Shown here piece after piece: positions 6,885-13,570 of a stretch of DNA of 32,163 nt. Source of the DNA: DAORHV01 sp964513925 (GTDB lineage: Bacteria > Patescibacteriota > Gracilibacteria > Peribacterales > Peribacteraceae); the NCBI GenBank assembly GCA_964513925.1, contig CAZENR010000015.1, positions 1-32,163 on the forward strand. The letters run 5' to 3'. Within the stretch, counting starts at the first letter, position 1. The number at the start of each line of letters is the position of its first letter. The position numbers and the translations under genes are program-made. Under the pieces are notes generated by a model. That model was not told the origin of the DNA and did no database searches. It saw nothing but the letters and a program-made list of their open reading frames with translations.

Positions 6885-7661
6885 TTACTTGCGTACGACT
6901 ACCAAGTGGTTGTTTGCAGACTCGGTAAGGTCTCCCAGACTGAAGAGAAAGCCAAGCGGGATAATGCACAGCGCCACCGGAATCATGAATGGCAGCAGCA
7001 CCCAGTACTTCCAGCTGCGCTTGCACTCCGGCACGGAATACCCGTGCAAACGCATGGTCTGAATGAAGAAGAAAATGCTGTGCATGGCCATGGAAGACCA
7101 CGTGCCGCCAATGCACTTCAGCTCCACGATGCTCAAGCCCGAGCGCTTCATGACTTCCTCGATCCAAAAACGCGTGAAGTTGTAGTAGTGGTAGGGCGCA
7201 AAATGCATGTAGGCCGTCTGCGGAATGAGGAACACCGCATGTCCGCCCGGTTTGAGCACGCGTCCGATTTCGGCGACCATGCGAATGGGGTCGAACACGT
7301 GTTCCAGCACCTGAATGTTCAGCACGGTATCGAACGAGTTATCGGCAAACTTCATGTTGCAGCCGTCTCCCAGCACGCACTCGAACCGCGGGTCATCCAG
7401 CACCAACATTTTTTTGTCCGAGTTATCCAGCGTAGTCCAACGGTCGAACTTCACGCCTTTCTTGCGCAAGGTAAGAAAAAAGTCCCATCCGCCCACATCC
7501 AGCACGTGCCCGCAGCAATACTGCCGAATGGCGCGGAACATATCGCGCGCTAGAACGTCGCGCGGAATCCGTAGAAAACGGTAAAACAGCGAACGCTCTC
7601 CGCCTTCCTGCTCCCCTGCCGCCGAGTGAGGCAGCGAGGTATCTATGTGGTTTTGTGCCAT
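6885..7661 (-). CDS. SAM-dependent methyltransferase, class I, membrane-associated
   Basis: A 258-aa protein from ATG 7661. An upstream extension of the frame to 7724 is unlikely because it overlaps the promoter region. Motif I reads VLDVGGWDFF, an unusual form with Gly-Gly-Trp in place of GxGxG. Later motifs are normal: LGDGCNMKFADNSFDTV and VLEHVFDP, then EIGRVLKPGGHAVFLIP. The substrate-side region includes YHYYNFTRFW, often seen in methyltransferases of glycan or surface-polymer clusters. The C-terminus has a hydrophobic stretch (WVLLPFMIPVALCIIPLGFLF), so the enzyme is probably membrane-bound. The substrate is unknown. TGCTACGCT, a weak extended -10, ends 10 nt before the ATG. Confidence 0.85.
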   Translation of the reverse strand: MAQNHIDTSLPHSAAGEQEGGERSLFYRFLRIPRDVLARDMFRAIRQYCCGHVLDVGGWDFFLTLRKKGVKFDRWTTLDNSDKKMLVLDDPRFECVLGDGCNMKFADNSFDTVLNIQVLEHVFDPIRMVAEIGRVLKPGGHAVFLIPQTAYMHFAPYHYYNFTRFWIEEVMKRSGLSIVELKCIGGTWSSMAMHSIFFFIQTMRLHGYSVPECKRSWKYWVLLPFMIPVALCIIPLGFLFSLGDLTESANNHLVVVRK

Positions 7662-7761
7662 ACGGCATGGCAGCGTAGCAAAGGACCACAGCGAATGAAA
7701 GCCGCGTCCATGCCATCTCGGCATGTGAACTGCTGGTGTTTCGGAACCATCGTGAATCCTT

Positions 7762-7767
7762 TACAGT
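7762..7767 (+). promoter_or_regulatory. -10 hexamer TACAGT, leaderless start
   Basis: TACAGT ends exactly 6 nt before the ATG at 7774. No Shine-Dalgarno sequence is possible in that space. Confidence 0.5.
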
Positions 7768-7773
7768 GCCCGT

Positions 7774-8205
7774 ATGAAACAAGACCGCATTGTCCGCCGT
7801 AATGGCATTATCGTTGCCATTGTCCTGCTCGCACTGCTGGGGTGGCCTACGTTCTCCCGCGTGCTGCGCGGCACGGCAGAAAACAAACGTGTGCCGGAAT
7901 TGGATGTGAAGACCGCTTCTTTGCACATCGTCGGCTCGTGGCAGTCAGCCATGCTGACGCTGACGTTCGATACAGACGGCCTGTGCCGTTGGAACGGCGG
8001 CACTCCCGAACCGTGCGGATTGTACGATGCCGGGCATGTTCCAAGTTCAGTAGAACCGCACCCGGTTGCCGGCGGCGTGTACCTGGAAACCGGCACCAAT
8101 GCCAAGCGCGGGTACCGCGTGCTTCTGGCAACGCCCGACTCGTTGCACCTGCTGCTGTTACCAAACGATGGTATTACCGTCTACTCGCGAAGCAAGCAGC
8201 GTTAG
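7774..8205 (+). CDS. Membrane-anchored extracytoplasmic protein, unknown function
   Basis: A 143-aa protein with a basic N-terminus (MKQDRIVRRNG) and one hydrophobic segment at about residues 11-26, followed by a beta-rich domain outside the membrane. That domain has two cysteines (LCRWNGG and EPCGLYD), and its strand pattern (IVGSWQSAMLTLTFDTDGLCRW, then YRVLLATPDSLHLLLLP) recalls small lipocalin-like or DUF-type stress domains. I cannot name a family. It ends convergently against the DUF2177 gene with a 4-nt overlap of stop codons (8202-8205). Confidence 0.7.
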   Translation: MKQDRIVRRNGIIVAIVLLALLGWPTFSRVLRGTAENKRVPELDVKTASLHIVGSWQSAMLTLTFDTDGLCRWNGGTPEPCGLYDAGHVPSSVEPHPVAGGVYLETGTNAKRGYRVLLATPDSLHLLLLPNDGITVYSRSKQR

Positions 8206-8594
8206 CGACGGTGCAGTGCCACCGAAGTGCCTGCCACCACGGCGCTGATGCAAGCCCCCCATGCCATGTCGATACACGAAAGCATGACTGGCCAGTCTTT
8301 CAGCACCGCCAATCCGGTAAGGTCAAATGCCGCATACGTCACGAGTCCGAACAGCAGGCCTCTGGATACTGCCTGTTTTAGACTGCGTGCAGCGCAAGCG
8401 TGCTGGCTGACAAAGACGGTAATGCCCCAGACAAACAACAAGTAAAACGCCACCGCGGCATCCCAACGCACATCGGCACGCAACAAGTGTCCCATGTCGC
8501 GCAGGTACAGCGGCCTGGCCACAATACCCAACCAGAGCAGGTCCAGCGTCATAAATACCGGCAAGCCCGTAAGAAACAAGCGGAGCTGCTTCAT
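8202..8594 (-). CDS. DUF2177 family membrane protein
   Basis: A 130-aa integral membrane protein with four hydrophobic segments. The signature of DUF2177 is visible: LTGLPVFMTLDLLWLGIVARPLY at the N-terminus, then AVAFYLLFVWGI, RGLLFGLVTYAAFDLTGLAVLKDW, and the final DMAWGACISAVVAG. The family function is unknown. The ATG overlaps the TGA of tspO by 4 nt (ATGA), indicating translational coupling. Confidence 0.9.
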   Translation of the reverse strand: MKQLRLFLTGLPVFMTLDLLWLGIVARPLYLRDMGHLLRADVRWDAAVAFYLLFVWGITVFVSQHACAARSLKQAVSRGLLFGLVTYAAFDLTGLAVLKDWPVMLSCIDMAWGACISAVVAGTSVALHRR

Positions 8595-8992
8595 GTGTTG
8601 CGATTGAGGTAGGTAATGGTCAGCTGTAAAGCAGTGGCAAACGTCACCCACAGCAAGTACGGCACTTGGGCGAGGGCAATCCAGGGAACAAGCGGGTACG
8701 TGACGACCATCGCCCAAACGATGGTGGCCCAAATGACCAAGATGTCTATGCTTGCAAGCAGGTTGTTTCGCAGGCCGAACTGCAGCGGTGTGAATGCGAA
8801 ATTCGCCGCCAAATTCAATGCAAAAGGAATGAGTGCGATACGCGGAAGCACCCCCTCGGCAACCAAGCCGAATGCGGCAGTAAACGAAAAGAAGATGATG
8901 AGGTACAGCACAGTCCACACCGGGCCGAAGACGCCTGGCGGCGGCGCCCAGGAAGGCTTGCGCAATTGCGAATACCACGAGTAAGCCTGCAT
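8591..8992 (-). CDS. tspO: TspO/MBR family tryptophan-rich sensory protein
   Basis: A 133-aa protein with five membrane helices. Diagnostic motifs are WYSQLRKPSWAPPPGVFGPVW near the N-terminus, ALNLAANFAFTPLQFGLRN in the middle, and PLVPWIALAQVPYLLWVTFA near the C-terminus. TspO proteins bind porphyrins and other hydrophobic ligands and take part in stress signalling or transport. The ATG at 8992 is chosen because a TGCTATGCT extended -10 ends 6 nt before it. The open frame continues upstream to 9100, but it would cross that promoter and the divergent gene. It is coupled to the DUF2177 gene. Confidence 0.92.
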   Translation of the reverse strand: MQAYSWYSQLRKPSWAPPPGVFGPVWTVLYLIIFFSFTAAFGLVAEGVLPRIALIPFALNLAANFAFTPLQFGLRNNLLASIDILVIWATIVWAMVVTYPLVPWIALAQVPYLLWVTFATALQLTITYLNRNT

Positions 8993-8998
8993 GGCAGC

Positions 8999-9004
8999 AG
9001 CATA
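8999..9004 (-). promoter_or_regulatory. Extended -10 (TGCTATGCT) of tspO, leaderless start
   Basis: TATGCT at 8999-9004 on the minus strand is preceded by TGC and ends 6 nt before the ATG at 8992. Confidence 0.5.
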
Positions 9005-9027
9005 GCAAACCGCGTAGCCGGGCGTGG

Positions 9028-9033
9028 TACAAT
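9028..9033 (+). promoter_or_regulatory. -10 hexamer TACAAT of the zinc-ribbon gene
   Basis: TACAAT ends 8 nt before the ATG at 9042 in the 49-nt divergent region with tspO. Confidence 0.55.
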
Positions 9034-9041
9034 TTGCGGGT

Positions 9042-9281
9042 ATGTCTACATGCACTGCCTGCACCAGCTGTCTCATGCCTTTTGCCAAAGATCCCGGCAA
9101 ACGCGAACACCCCGACTACTGCAGCTACTGCTATGCAAACGGGAAGTTGTGCTACGAGGGTACCGACCTCAAGGAGTTTCAGCGCATTTGCTACGCATCC
9201 ATGCGCTCTCATGGCATGAACATCCTGCTGGCCAGGTTCTACACCTGGTGCATTCGTTTTGCCCCACGCTGGAAACGCTAA
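9042..9281 (+). CDS. Putative zinc-ribbon domain protein
   Basis: A 79-aa protein with Cys at positions 4, 7, 10, 27, 30, 37 and 50. The spaced pairs CTSCLMPFAKDPGKRE, YCSYCYANGKLCY and the following TDLKEFQRIC are typical of the putative zinc-ribbon family (zinc_ribbon_2). The function of the family is unknown. The ATG at 9042 is chosen over the in-frame GTG at 9024, since that GTG lies upstream of the -10 box. The next gene starts 16 nt downstream and may be co-transcribed. Confidence 0.85.
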   Translation: MSTCTACTSCLMPFAKDPGKREHPDYCSYCYANGKLCYEGTDLKEFQRICYASMRSHGMNILLARFYTWCIRFAPRWKR

Positions 9282-9297
9282 TCTTCACCCCGCAATC

Positions 9298-9744
9298 ATG
9301 CGACTCAACCACCTTGCAACGCTCTCCAGGCACAGGAGGAAAAAGCACCACCTGTTCCTGCACTTCGCCAAGTGGACTTCCATGTTCACCGGGCACCCCA
9401 TGGCATTTTTACTGGCATCCACCATCATTGCGATCTGGCTGGTCACCGGACCTCTGTTCGGCTTCAGCGACACGTGGCAGCTGGTCATCAACACCGCCAC
9501 CACCATCGTCACATTCCTCATGGTGTTCCTCATTCAAAACACCCAAAACCGCGATACGCAGGCACTCCAAATTAAGCTCGACGAATTGATTCGCGCGACC
9601 AAAGGACACAACGCGCTCATGGACTTAGAGGAGCTTACCCCCCAGGAACTTGCCATGCTCAAGCACCGCTACGAGCAGCTCGCCGAGCAAGCTCGCCGCG
9701 ACCTGCGTAGCGGCAAAATGGATACCGGAAGTCCGGAGGTGTAA
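9298..9744 (+). CDS. Low-affinity iron permease family protein
   Basis: A 148-aa membrane protein matching the bacterial low-affinity iron permease family. It has a basic, His-rich N-terminus, then FAKWTSMFTGHPMAFLLA and a helix, GPLFGFSDTWQLVINTATTIVTFLMVFLIQNTQNRD, and KLDELIRATKGHNALMDLEELT. Two membrane helices are visible (about residues 31-50 and 62-82), with a long cytoplasmic helix behind them. The name derives from yeast Fet4; transport by the short bacterial proteins is not well shown. It may act together with the FTR1 gene at 26409, but they are not linked. Confidence 0.88.
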   Translation: MRLNHLATLSRHRRKKHHLFLHFAKWTSMFTGHPMAFLLASTIIAIWLVTGPLFGFSDTWQLVINTATTIVTFLMVFLIQNTQNRDTQALQIKLDELIRATKGHNALMDLEELTPQELAMLKHRYEQLAEQARRDLRSGKMDTGSPEV

Positions 9745-9773
9745 GGGAAGACGGCATTCGCCGTCAGCAAGAG

Positions 9774-9782
9774 TGCTACACT
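9774..9782 (+). promoter_or_regulatory. Extended -10 (TGCTACACT), leaderless start
   Basis: TGCTACACT ends exactly 6 nt before the ATG at 9789. Confidence 0.55.
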
Positions 9783-9788
9783 GCATCA

Positions 9789-11180
9789 ATGCGCAGTACT
9801 CGACTGCTGTCACTGGCGATCGTACTGGCTCAACTTGCGCCGTGTGTACCGGTTCACGCCGCAAGTAACGGGGCTTTTCCCGACATGCAAGACCGATGGT
9901 TCCGCTACCGCGAAGCGGTGGAATATTTACAGGAGAAAGGCATTGTCGGCGGCTATGAAGACGGCACGTTCAAGCCGACGCAAACCATCAATCGGGCCGA
10001 GCTGCTTAAGCTCATCTTTGCCGGAAAGAGCAAAGTCACCCCCAGTCAGCGACGCTGTTTTTCGGACGTGAATCCGGACGCCTGGTATGCACCGTACGTC
10101 TGCACTGCCAAGCAGCGCGGCATCGTGAGCGGCTACCCCGACGGCACGTTCCGCGGTGAGGAAACCGTGAACTTCGCAGAAGCAGTAAAAATGGTGCTGC
10201 ACGCCTACGGGCACCAGGTGACCGAGGGAGAGGGCAAACAGTGGTACAAGCCGTATACCGAAGCCATTGCCGCCGAGGACATCCTGCCGCAGCACAGTTA
10301 CCTGCCGTGGCAGCCGCTCACCCGCGAGCGGGCGGCGGACCTACTCTGGCGCGTACTAAAGCATGACCAGGAGCGATTCATTCCACGCCTGTCTGCGGGC
10401 TGCGGTCGTGCCAAGCCGGTTGCGCCCACCAGCGTGACAGTGCACGGCCAAGAGCGCTCGTTCCTGCTCACTGTTCCGGCATCGTACGTTCCACACGACC
10501 CCATGCCGCTGGTGGTGGCGTTTCATGGTCGCACAAACAGCAACGAGCAGGTTCGCAAGTACATGGGCTTGGACCGAGAGCTAAGCAAAAGCATTATTGC
10601 GTACCCCGCCGCACTGAAGACCACAAACGGCAGCTTCTCCTGGGCGAACCCCGGCGACAAAGCGCAGGAAATCCGCGATATCGCTTTTTTTGATGCCATA
10701 GTCGAGAAGTTGGCGGAAGACTACTGTATCGATTTAGACCGTATCGTGGTCGTGGGTCACTCGCTGGGCGCTTGGATGGCCAACACCGTTGCATGCGTGC
10801 GCGGCGATGTGGTTCGGGCATCTGCCACCGTAGGCGGCGACTCGGTCATTACCACGTGCAACGGACCCGCCGCAGCAATGATCATGCATAACCCCAAGGA
10901 CAATCTTGCCCCCTTCAGCGGTGCGCAGCGCGTACTCGCCCTGCGGCTGGAAACCAACGTTTGCAGCGAGAGCAAGCCATCGGAACCGGGGCCAAGCAAT
11001 TTGCAATGCAAGGGATACTCCGGCTGTACCGGGAACAACGATATTTGGTGGTGCCCGCATACGGTGGACACCGAATACGACGGAACGTACTACCCTCACG
11101 TTTGGCCCAAGGACGCCGCCAAGGAACTGGCCGGATTTTTGCGACAGCTGTATTCCGACGATGACGCTATTCGCAGATAA
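9789..11180 (+). CDS. SLH-anchored CE1/PHB-depolymerase-type esterase
   Basis: A 463-aa exported fusion protein. Residues 1-25 are a signal peptide ending in VHAA. Three SLH repeats follow (about 28-80, 90-140, 150-195), with GIVGGYEDGTFKPTQTINRAE and GIVSGYPDGTFRGEETVN as clear copies and a weaker third. SLH domains bind pyruvylated secondary cell-wall polymer in Gram-positive-type envelopes. Residues 215-455 are an alpha/beta-hydrolase of the LpqC/feruloyl-esterase/PHB-depolymerase type. The oxyanion strand reads LVVAFHGRTNS, the nucleophile elbow GHSLGAWMAN (Ser325), the likely acid is in MHNPKDNL (Asp371), and the His is in YYPHVWP (His437). Many cysteines suggest disulfides. The substrate is not evident; ester-linked plant or polyester material is possible. 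Confidence 0.88.
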   Translation: MRSTRLLSLAIVLAQLAPCVPVHAASNGAFPDMQDRWFRYREAVEYLQEKGIVGGYEDGTFKPTQTINRAELLKLIFAGKSKVTPSQRRCFSDVNPDAWYAPYVCTAKQRGIVSGYPDGTFRGEETVNFAEAVKMVLHAYGHQVTEGEGKQWYKPYTEAIAAEDILPQHSYLPWQPLTRERAADLLWRVLKHDQERFIPRLSAGCGRAKPVAPTSVTVHGQERSFLLTVPASYVPHDPMPLVVAFHGRTNSNEQVRKYMGLDRELSKSIIAYPAALKTTNGSFSWANPGDKAQEIRDIAFFDAIVEKLAEDYCIDLDRIVVVGHSLGAWMANTVACVRGDVVRASATVGGDSVITTCNGPAAAMIMHNPKDNLAPFSGAQRVLALRLETNVCSESKPSEPGPSNLQCKGYSGCTGNNDIWWCPHTVDTEYDGTYYPHVWPKDAAKELAGFLRQLYSDDDAIRR

Positions 11181-11184
11181 GCGC

Positions 11185-11213
11185 TTGTGTAAGCCGTTAG
11201 ATTGACATACAAT
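11185..11213 (+). promoter_or_regulatory. Promoter of the alarmone synthetase operon
   Basis: TTGTGT at 11185-11190, a 17-nt spacer, and TACAAT at 11208-11213. The -10 ends 6 nt before GTG 11220, so the transcript is predicted to be leaderless. The in-frame TTG at 11202 lies inside the promoter and is unlikely as a start. Confidence 0.65.
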
Positions 11214-11219
11214 TGCCCC

Positions 11220-12305
11220 GTGCGCACTCCTGCTGCACTCGATAGGCATGGCAACCGGCCCTTGCAGTTCGACCTGTGTTTTCGGCTGCTGGAAAAACTG
11301 GCAAACGCCTCCCAGGCGGATCGCGAACGGCTATCGCACTTTTTCCTGGAGCGTTTCTCGGGTAACCCCGAACAATTCGCCAAGTTCCTGCGTCAGGTAG
11401 AAGCACGACTGCGCTCCAAGCGCGGCAAGGTATTTGCAAAGCAGTATCTGGCAGTGTTGTCATCCATTGCTGAGCACTTCGGTATGTTTAAGCTGAAGAG
11501 ACACTTGGATACCGCCTGTTTTTCCATAGCGCACCCAAAGGAGTTTGCAGAGGTAAAACGCTATCTTGCCCGATACGAACGCGACTCGTCTTCCAAGCTG
11601 AAGTCCATTGCCAAGGTGCTACGCGATTCGTTGCAGCCAACGCCCTGTGTGATCCGCGGGCGCTTTAAAGAACCGTACAGCGTGTACAAGAAATTCCGCG
11701 AGAAGGCCTACCGAAGCTTGGCGTCCATCCATGACCTGTTTGCGTTCCGCATCATTCTCGGTTCGCAGAACGAAAAAGACTGTTTCGATGCGCTACACAT
11801 CCTGCACGACAAGTTCATGCCCATGGCCGGACGGTTTAAAGATTACGTCAGCATCCCTAAAACAAACGGCTACCAAAGCCTGCACACCACGCTGCGCAAC
11901 GTGCTCCCCGACCTCGATATTCCAGTCGAACTGCAAATCCGCACCCAATTCATGCACGACTTCGCTCAATCGGGTTTGTCGTCGCACTGGCTGTACAAAA
12001 AGAAGAGCGGCCCCGCACTGTCTCGCGAGCAACGGGCGCTGCTGGAGCACGTGTCGTCGTTGTCGCGCTTTGCCGGACGTCAGTTGCACGTGTACGTCTT
12101 TGCGGAAGGTCACTTCCTGCGCCTGCCGATAGGAACAACGGTGCGACAAGTGGCGCGCGCATTCGGACGCAGCGAGCTCGATGGAACCATGCCGCATTTG
12201 GGCGGACGGCGCTGCGAGTGGGACGGGCAACTGAAGGACGGCGATGAAATCGCATTCTTGCGCCGAGCGCAAAGACATGCCAAGGTACCCACCCAAACCG
12301 CATGA
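11220..12305 (+). CDS. (p)ppGpp synthetase, RelA/SpoT synthetase domain plus TGS, no HD domain
   Basis: A 361-aa protein. Residues 1-120 are helical and lack the HD hydrolase motif, so this is not a full-length Rel. Residues 125-262 form the RelA/SpoT nucleotidyltransferase domain: IRGRFKEPYSVYKKF, DLFAFRIIL (catalytic Asp172), GRFKDYVSIPKTNGYQSLHTT, and VELQIRT (catalytic Glu237). The usual AExG of the following segment reads AQSGLSSHW, a Glu-to-Gln change. Residues 287-348 look like a TGS domain (QLHVYVFAEGHFLRLPIGTTV). The likely activity is transfer of pyrophosphate from ATP to GTP or GDP. The downstream sensor gene overlaps by 4 nt. No hydrolase gene is visible in the window. Confidence 0.85.
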   Translation: MRTPAALDRHGNRPLQFDLCFRLLEKLANASQADRERLSHFFLERFSGNPEQFAKFLRQVEARLRSKRGKVFAKQYLAVLSSIAEHFGMFKLKRHLDTACFSIAHPKEFAEVKRYLARYERDSSSKLKSIAKVLRDSLQPTPCVIRGRFKEPYSVYKKFREKAYRSLASIHDLFAFRIILGSQNEKDCFDALHILHDKFMPMAGRFKDYVSIPKTNGYQSLHTTLRNVLPDLDIPVELQIRTQFMHDFAQSGLSSHWLYKKKSGPALSREQRALLEHVSSLSRFAGRQLHVYVFAEGHFLRLPIGTTVRQVARAFGRSELDGTMPHLGGRRCEWDGQLKDGDEIAFLRRAQRHAKVPTQTA

Positions 12306-13567
12306 ACACCCCCTCACCCCGTTTCGTCGGCACGTTGTACCGCAAGCTCGTCGAGAACATGAACGAAGGCGTATGGATGGGCGACAAAGACGAGCGCACG
12401 GTGTACGCAAACCCCAAATTCTGCGAGTTGGTCGGCTACAGTCTGAACGAAATCATAGGCAAGGTTTCCTACACCTTCTGGGAGCCTGAAAGCGCCAAGC
12501 TGGTACGCCAAATCAATGAACGGCACCGCAAGCAGGGCATTAGCAGCAGCTACGAAGGCAACCTGCTTACACGCCAGGGGAAAATTATTCCGGTGCGCTT
12601 AAGCGGCACTCCGCTGCCCGATGGCGGAACAATCGGCATTATGACCGACCTGCGCGAAATGAAGGACAAGCACGAATCGGCAGCGATTTTGGATCATGCC
12701 ATCGCCCAATCGAACGAAGCCATGATCTTGATCGGTCATGATTGGACCATTCAATCGTGGAACCGCGGTGCCACACACACCTTCGGCTACCAACGGAACA
12801 AAATTATCCAAAAGCCGCTGGATACGCTGTTCCCCTCGCTGGAAACCGACGAGCTACTTCGCTCCAACCGCGGCTCGCGTGTAGAGCTGGATGCCAAGCA
12901 TGCAGGCGGCGGACGCATTAAAATTGCCGCCACGCTCAGCGTATTGCCAAAAAACGCCAAGGGGCTGAAGTACCTGATGATCGCCCGCGACGTCACGGCG
13001 CAAGTGCGGTTCGAGGAAGAGCTCTCGCTGAAATACGACAAGCTGTCCGATGCCTACAACCAGTTCGGCATCATCCGCAGGCAAATGGACTACATGTTCG
13101 AACTTGCCGAATTGTCGGCCGAAAGCACCGACATCAAATCGCTCGCCGACTACATCGTCAGTTCAGTCATCATGCTCTCGCGCGTCGACGCATGCACGCT
13201 GCGCATTTACGACGAGCAGAAAGGCACCATGCGCCTGCTCTCGGCGTACGGCGCTCCGGAAAAGATGTTGGATCAGAATGAAATTCCGCTGAAGGGCAGC
13301 CTGGCGGAAAAATCGTTCCGCCAAAAGCGGCCGATTAAGGTGATCGACATCGCGCATGAGCCGCTCTATCGCTCTATTCAATGGGCCAGGCAGCACAACT
13401 TCACTTCATGCTTGGTGATCGCACTTTCGTTCCAGTCGCGCTTTATCGGAAGCCTAAACCTGTACGTGACTCCGGAGAAGAAGCTAGAACTGTTTGAAAA
13501 CGCCTTCGTGGAACGCTACGCGCGCGTCATTGGCATCTTGCTGGCGAAGTGGCGCCGGACAGAATAA
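12302..13567 (+). CDS. PAS-PAS-GAF sensor protein without output domain
   Basis: A 421-aa cytoplasmic protein with two PAS domains and one GAF domain. PAS1 (about residues 12-125) has GVWMGDKDERTVYANPKF and ELVGYSLNEIIG. PAS2 (about 130-245) has WTIQSWNRGATHTFGY and ends in the PAC-like LMIARDVTAQVRFEEEL. A short coiled-coil linker leads to GAF (about 268-415), with DACTLRIYDEQKGTMRLLSAYG and GSLAEKSFRQKRPIKVIDI. No kinase, GGDEF or DNA-binding domain follows. Its ATG overlaps the stop of the alarmone-synthetase gene (ATGA), so the two products are made together and may interact. The ligand is not predictable; no heme or flavin motif is obvious. It ends 3 nt from the convergent gene, with no terminator between. 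Confidence 0.88.
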   Translation: MNTPSPRFVGTLYRKLVENMNEGVWMGDKDERTVYANPKFCELVGYSLNEIIGKVSYTFWEPESAKLVRQINERHRKQGISSSYEGNLLTRQGKIIPVRLSGTPLPDGGTIGIMTDLREMKDKHESAAILDHAIAQSNEAMILIGHDWTIQSWNRGATHTFGYQRNKIIQKPLDTLFPSLETDELLRSNRGSRVELDAKHAGGGRIKIAATLSVLPKNAKGLKYLMIARDVTAQVRFEEELSLKYDKLSDAYNQFGIIRRQMDYMFELAELSAESTDIKSLADYIVSSVIMLSRVDACTLRIYDEQKGTMRLLSAYGAPEKMLDQNEIPLKGSLAEKSFRQKRPIKVIDIAHEPLYRSIQWARQHNFTSCLVIALSFQSRFIGSLNLYVTPEKKLELFENAFVERYARVIGILLAKWRRTE

Positions 13568-13570
13568 GGA

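Noticed and set aside
9748..9770. Small hairpin ACGGC/GCCGT after the iron permease gene
   Set aside because: The 5-bp stem and lack of a T-tract make it too weak to call a terminator.
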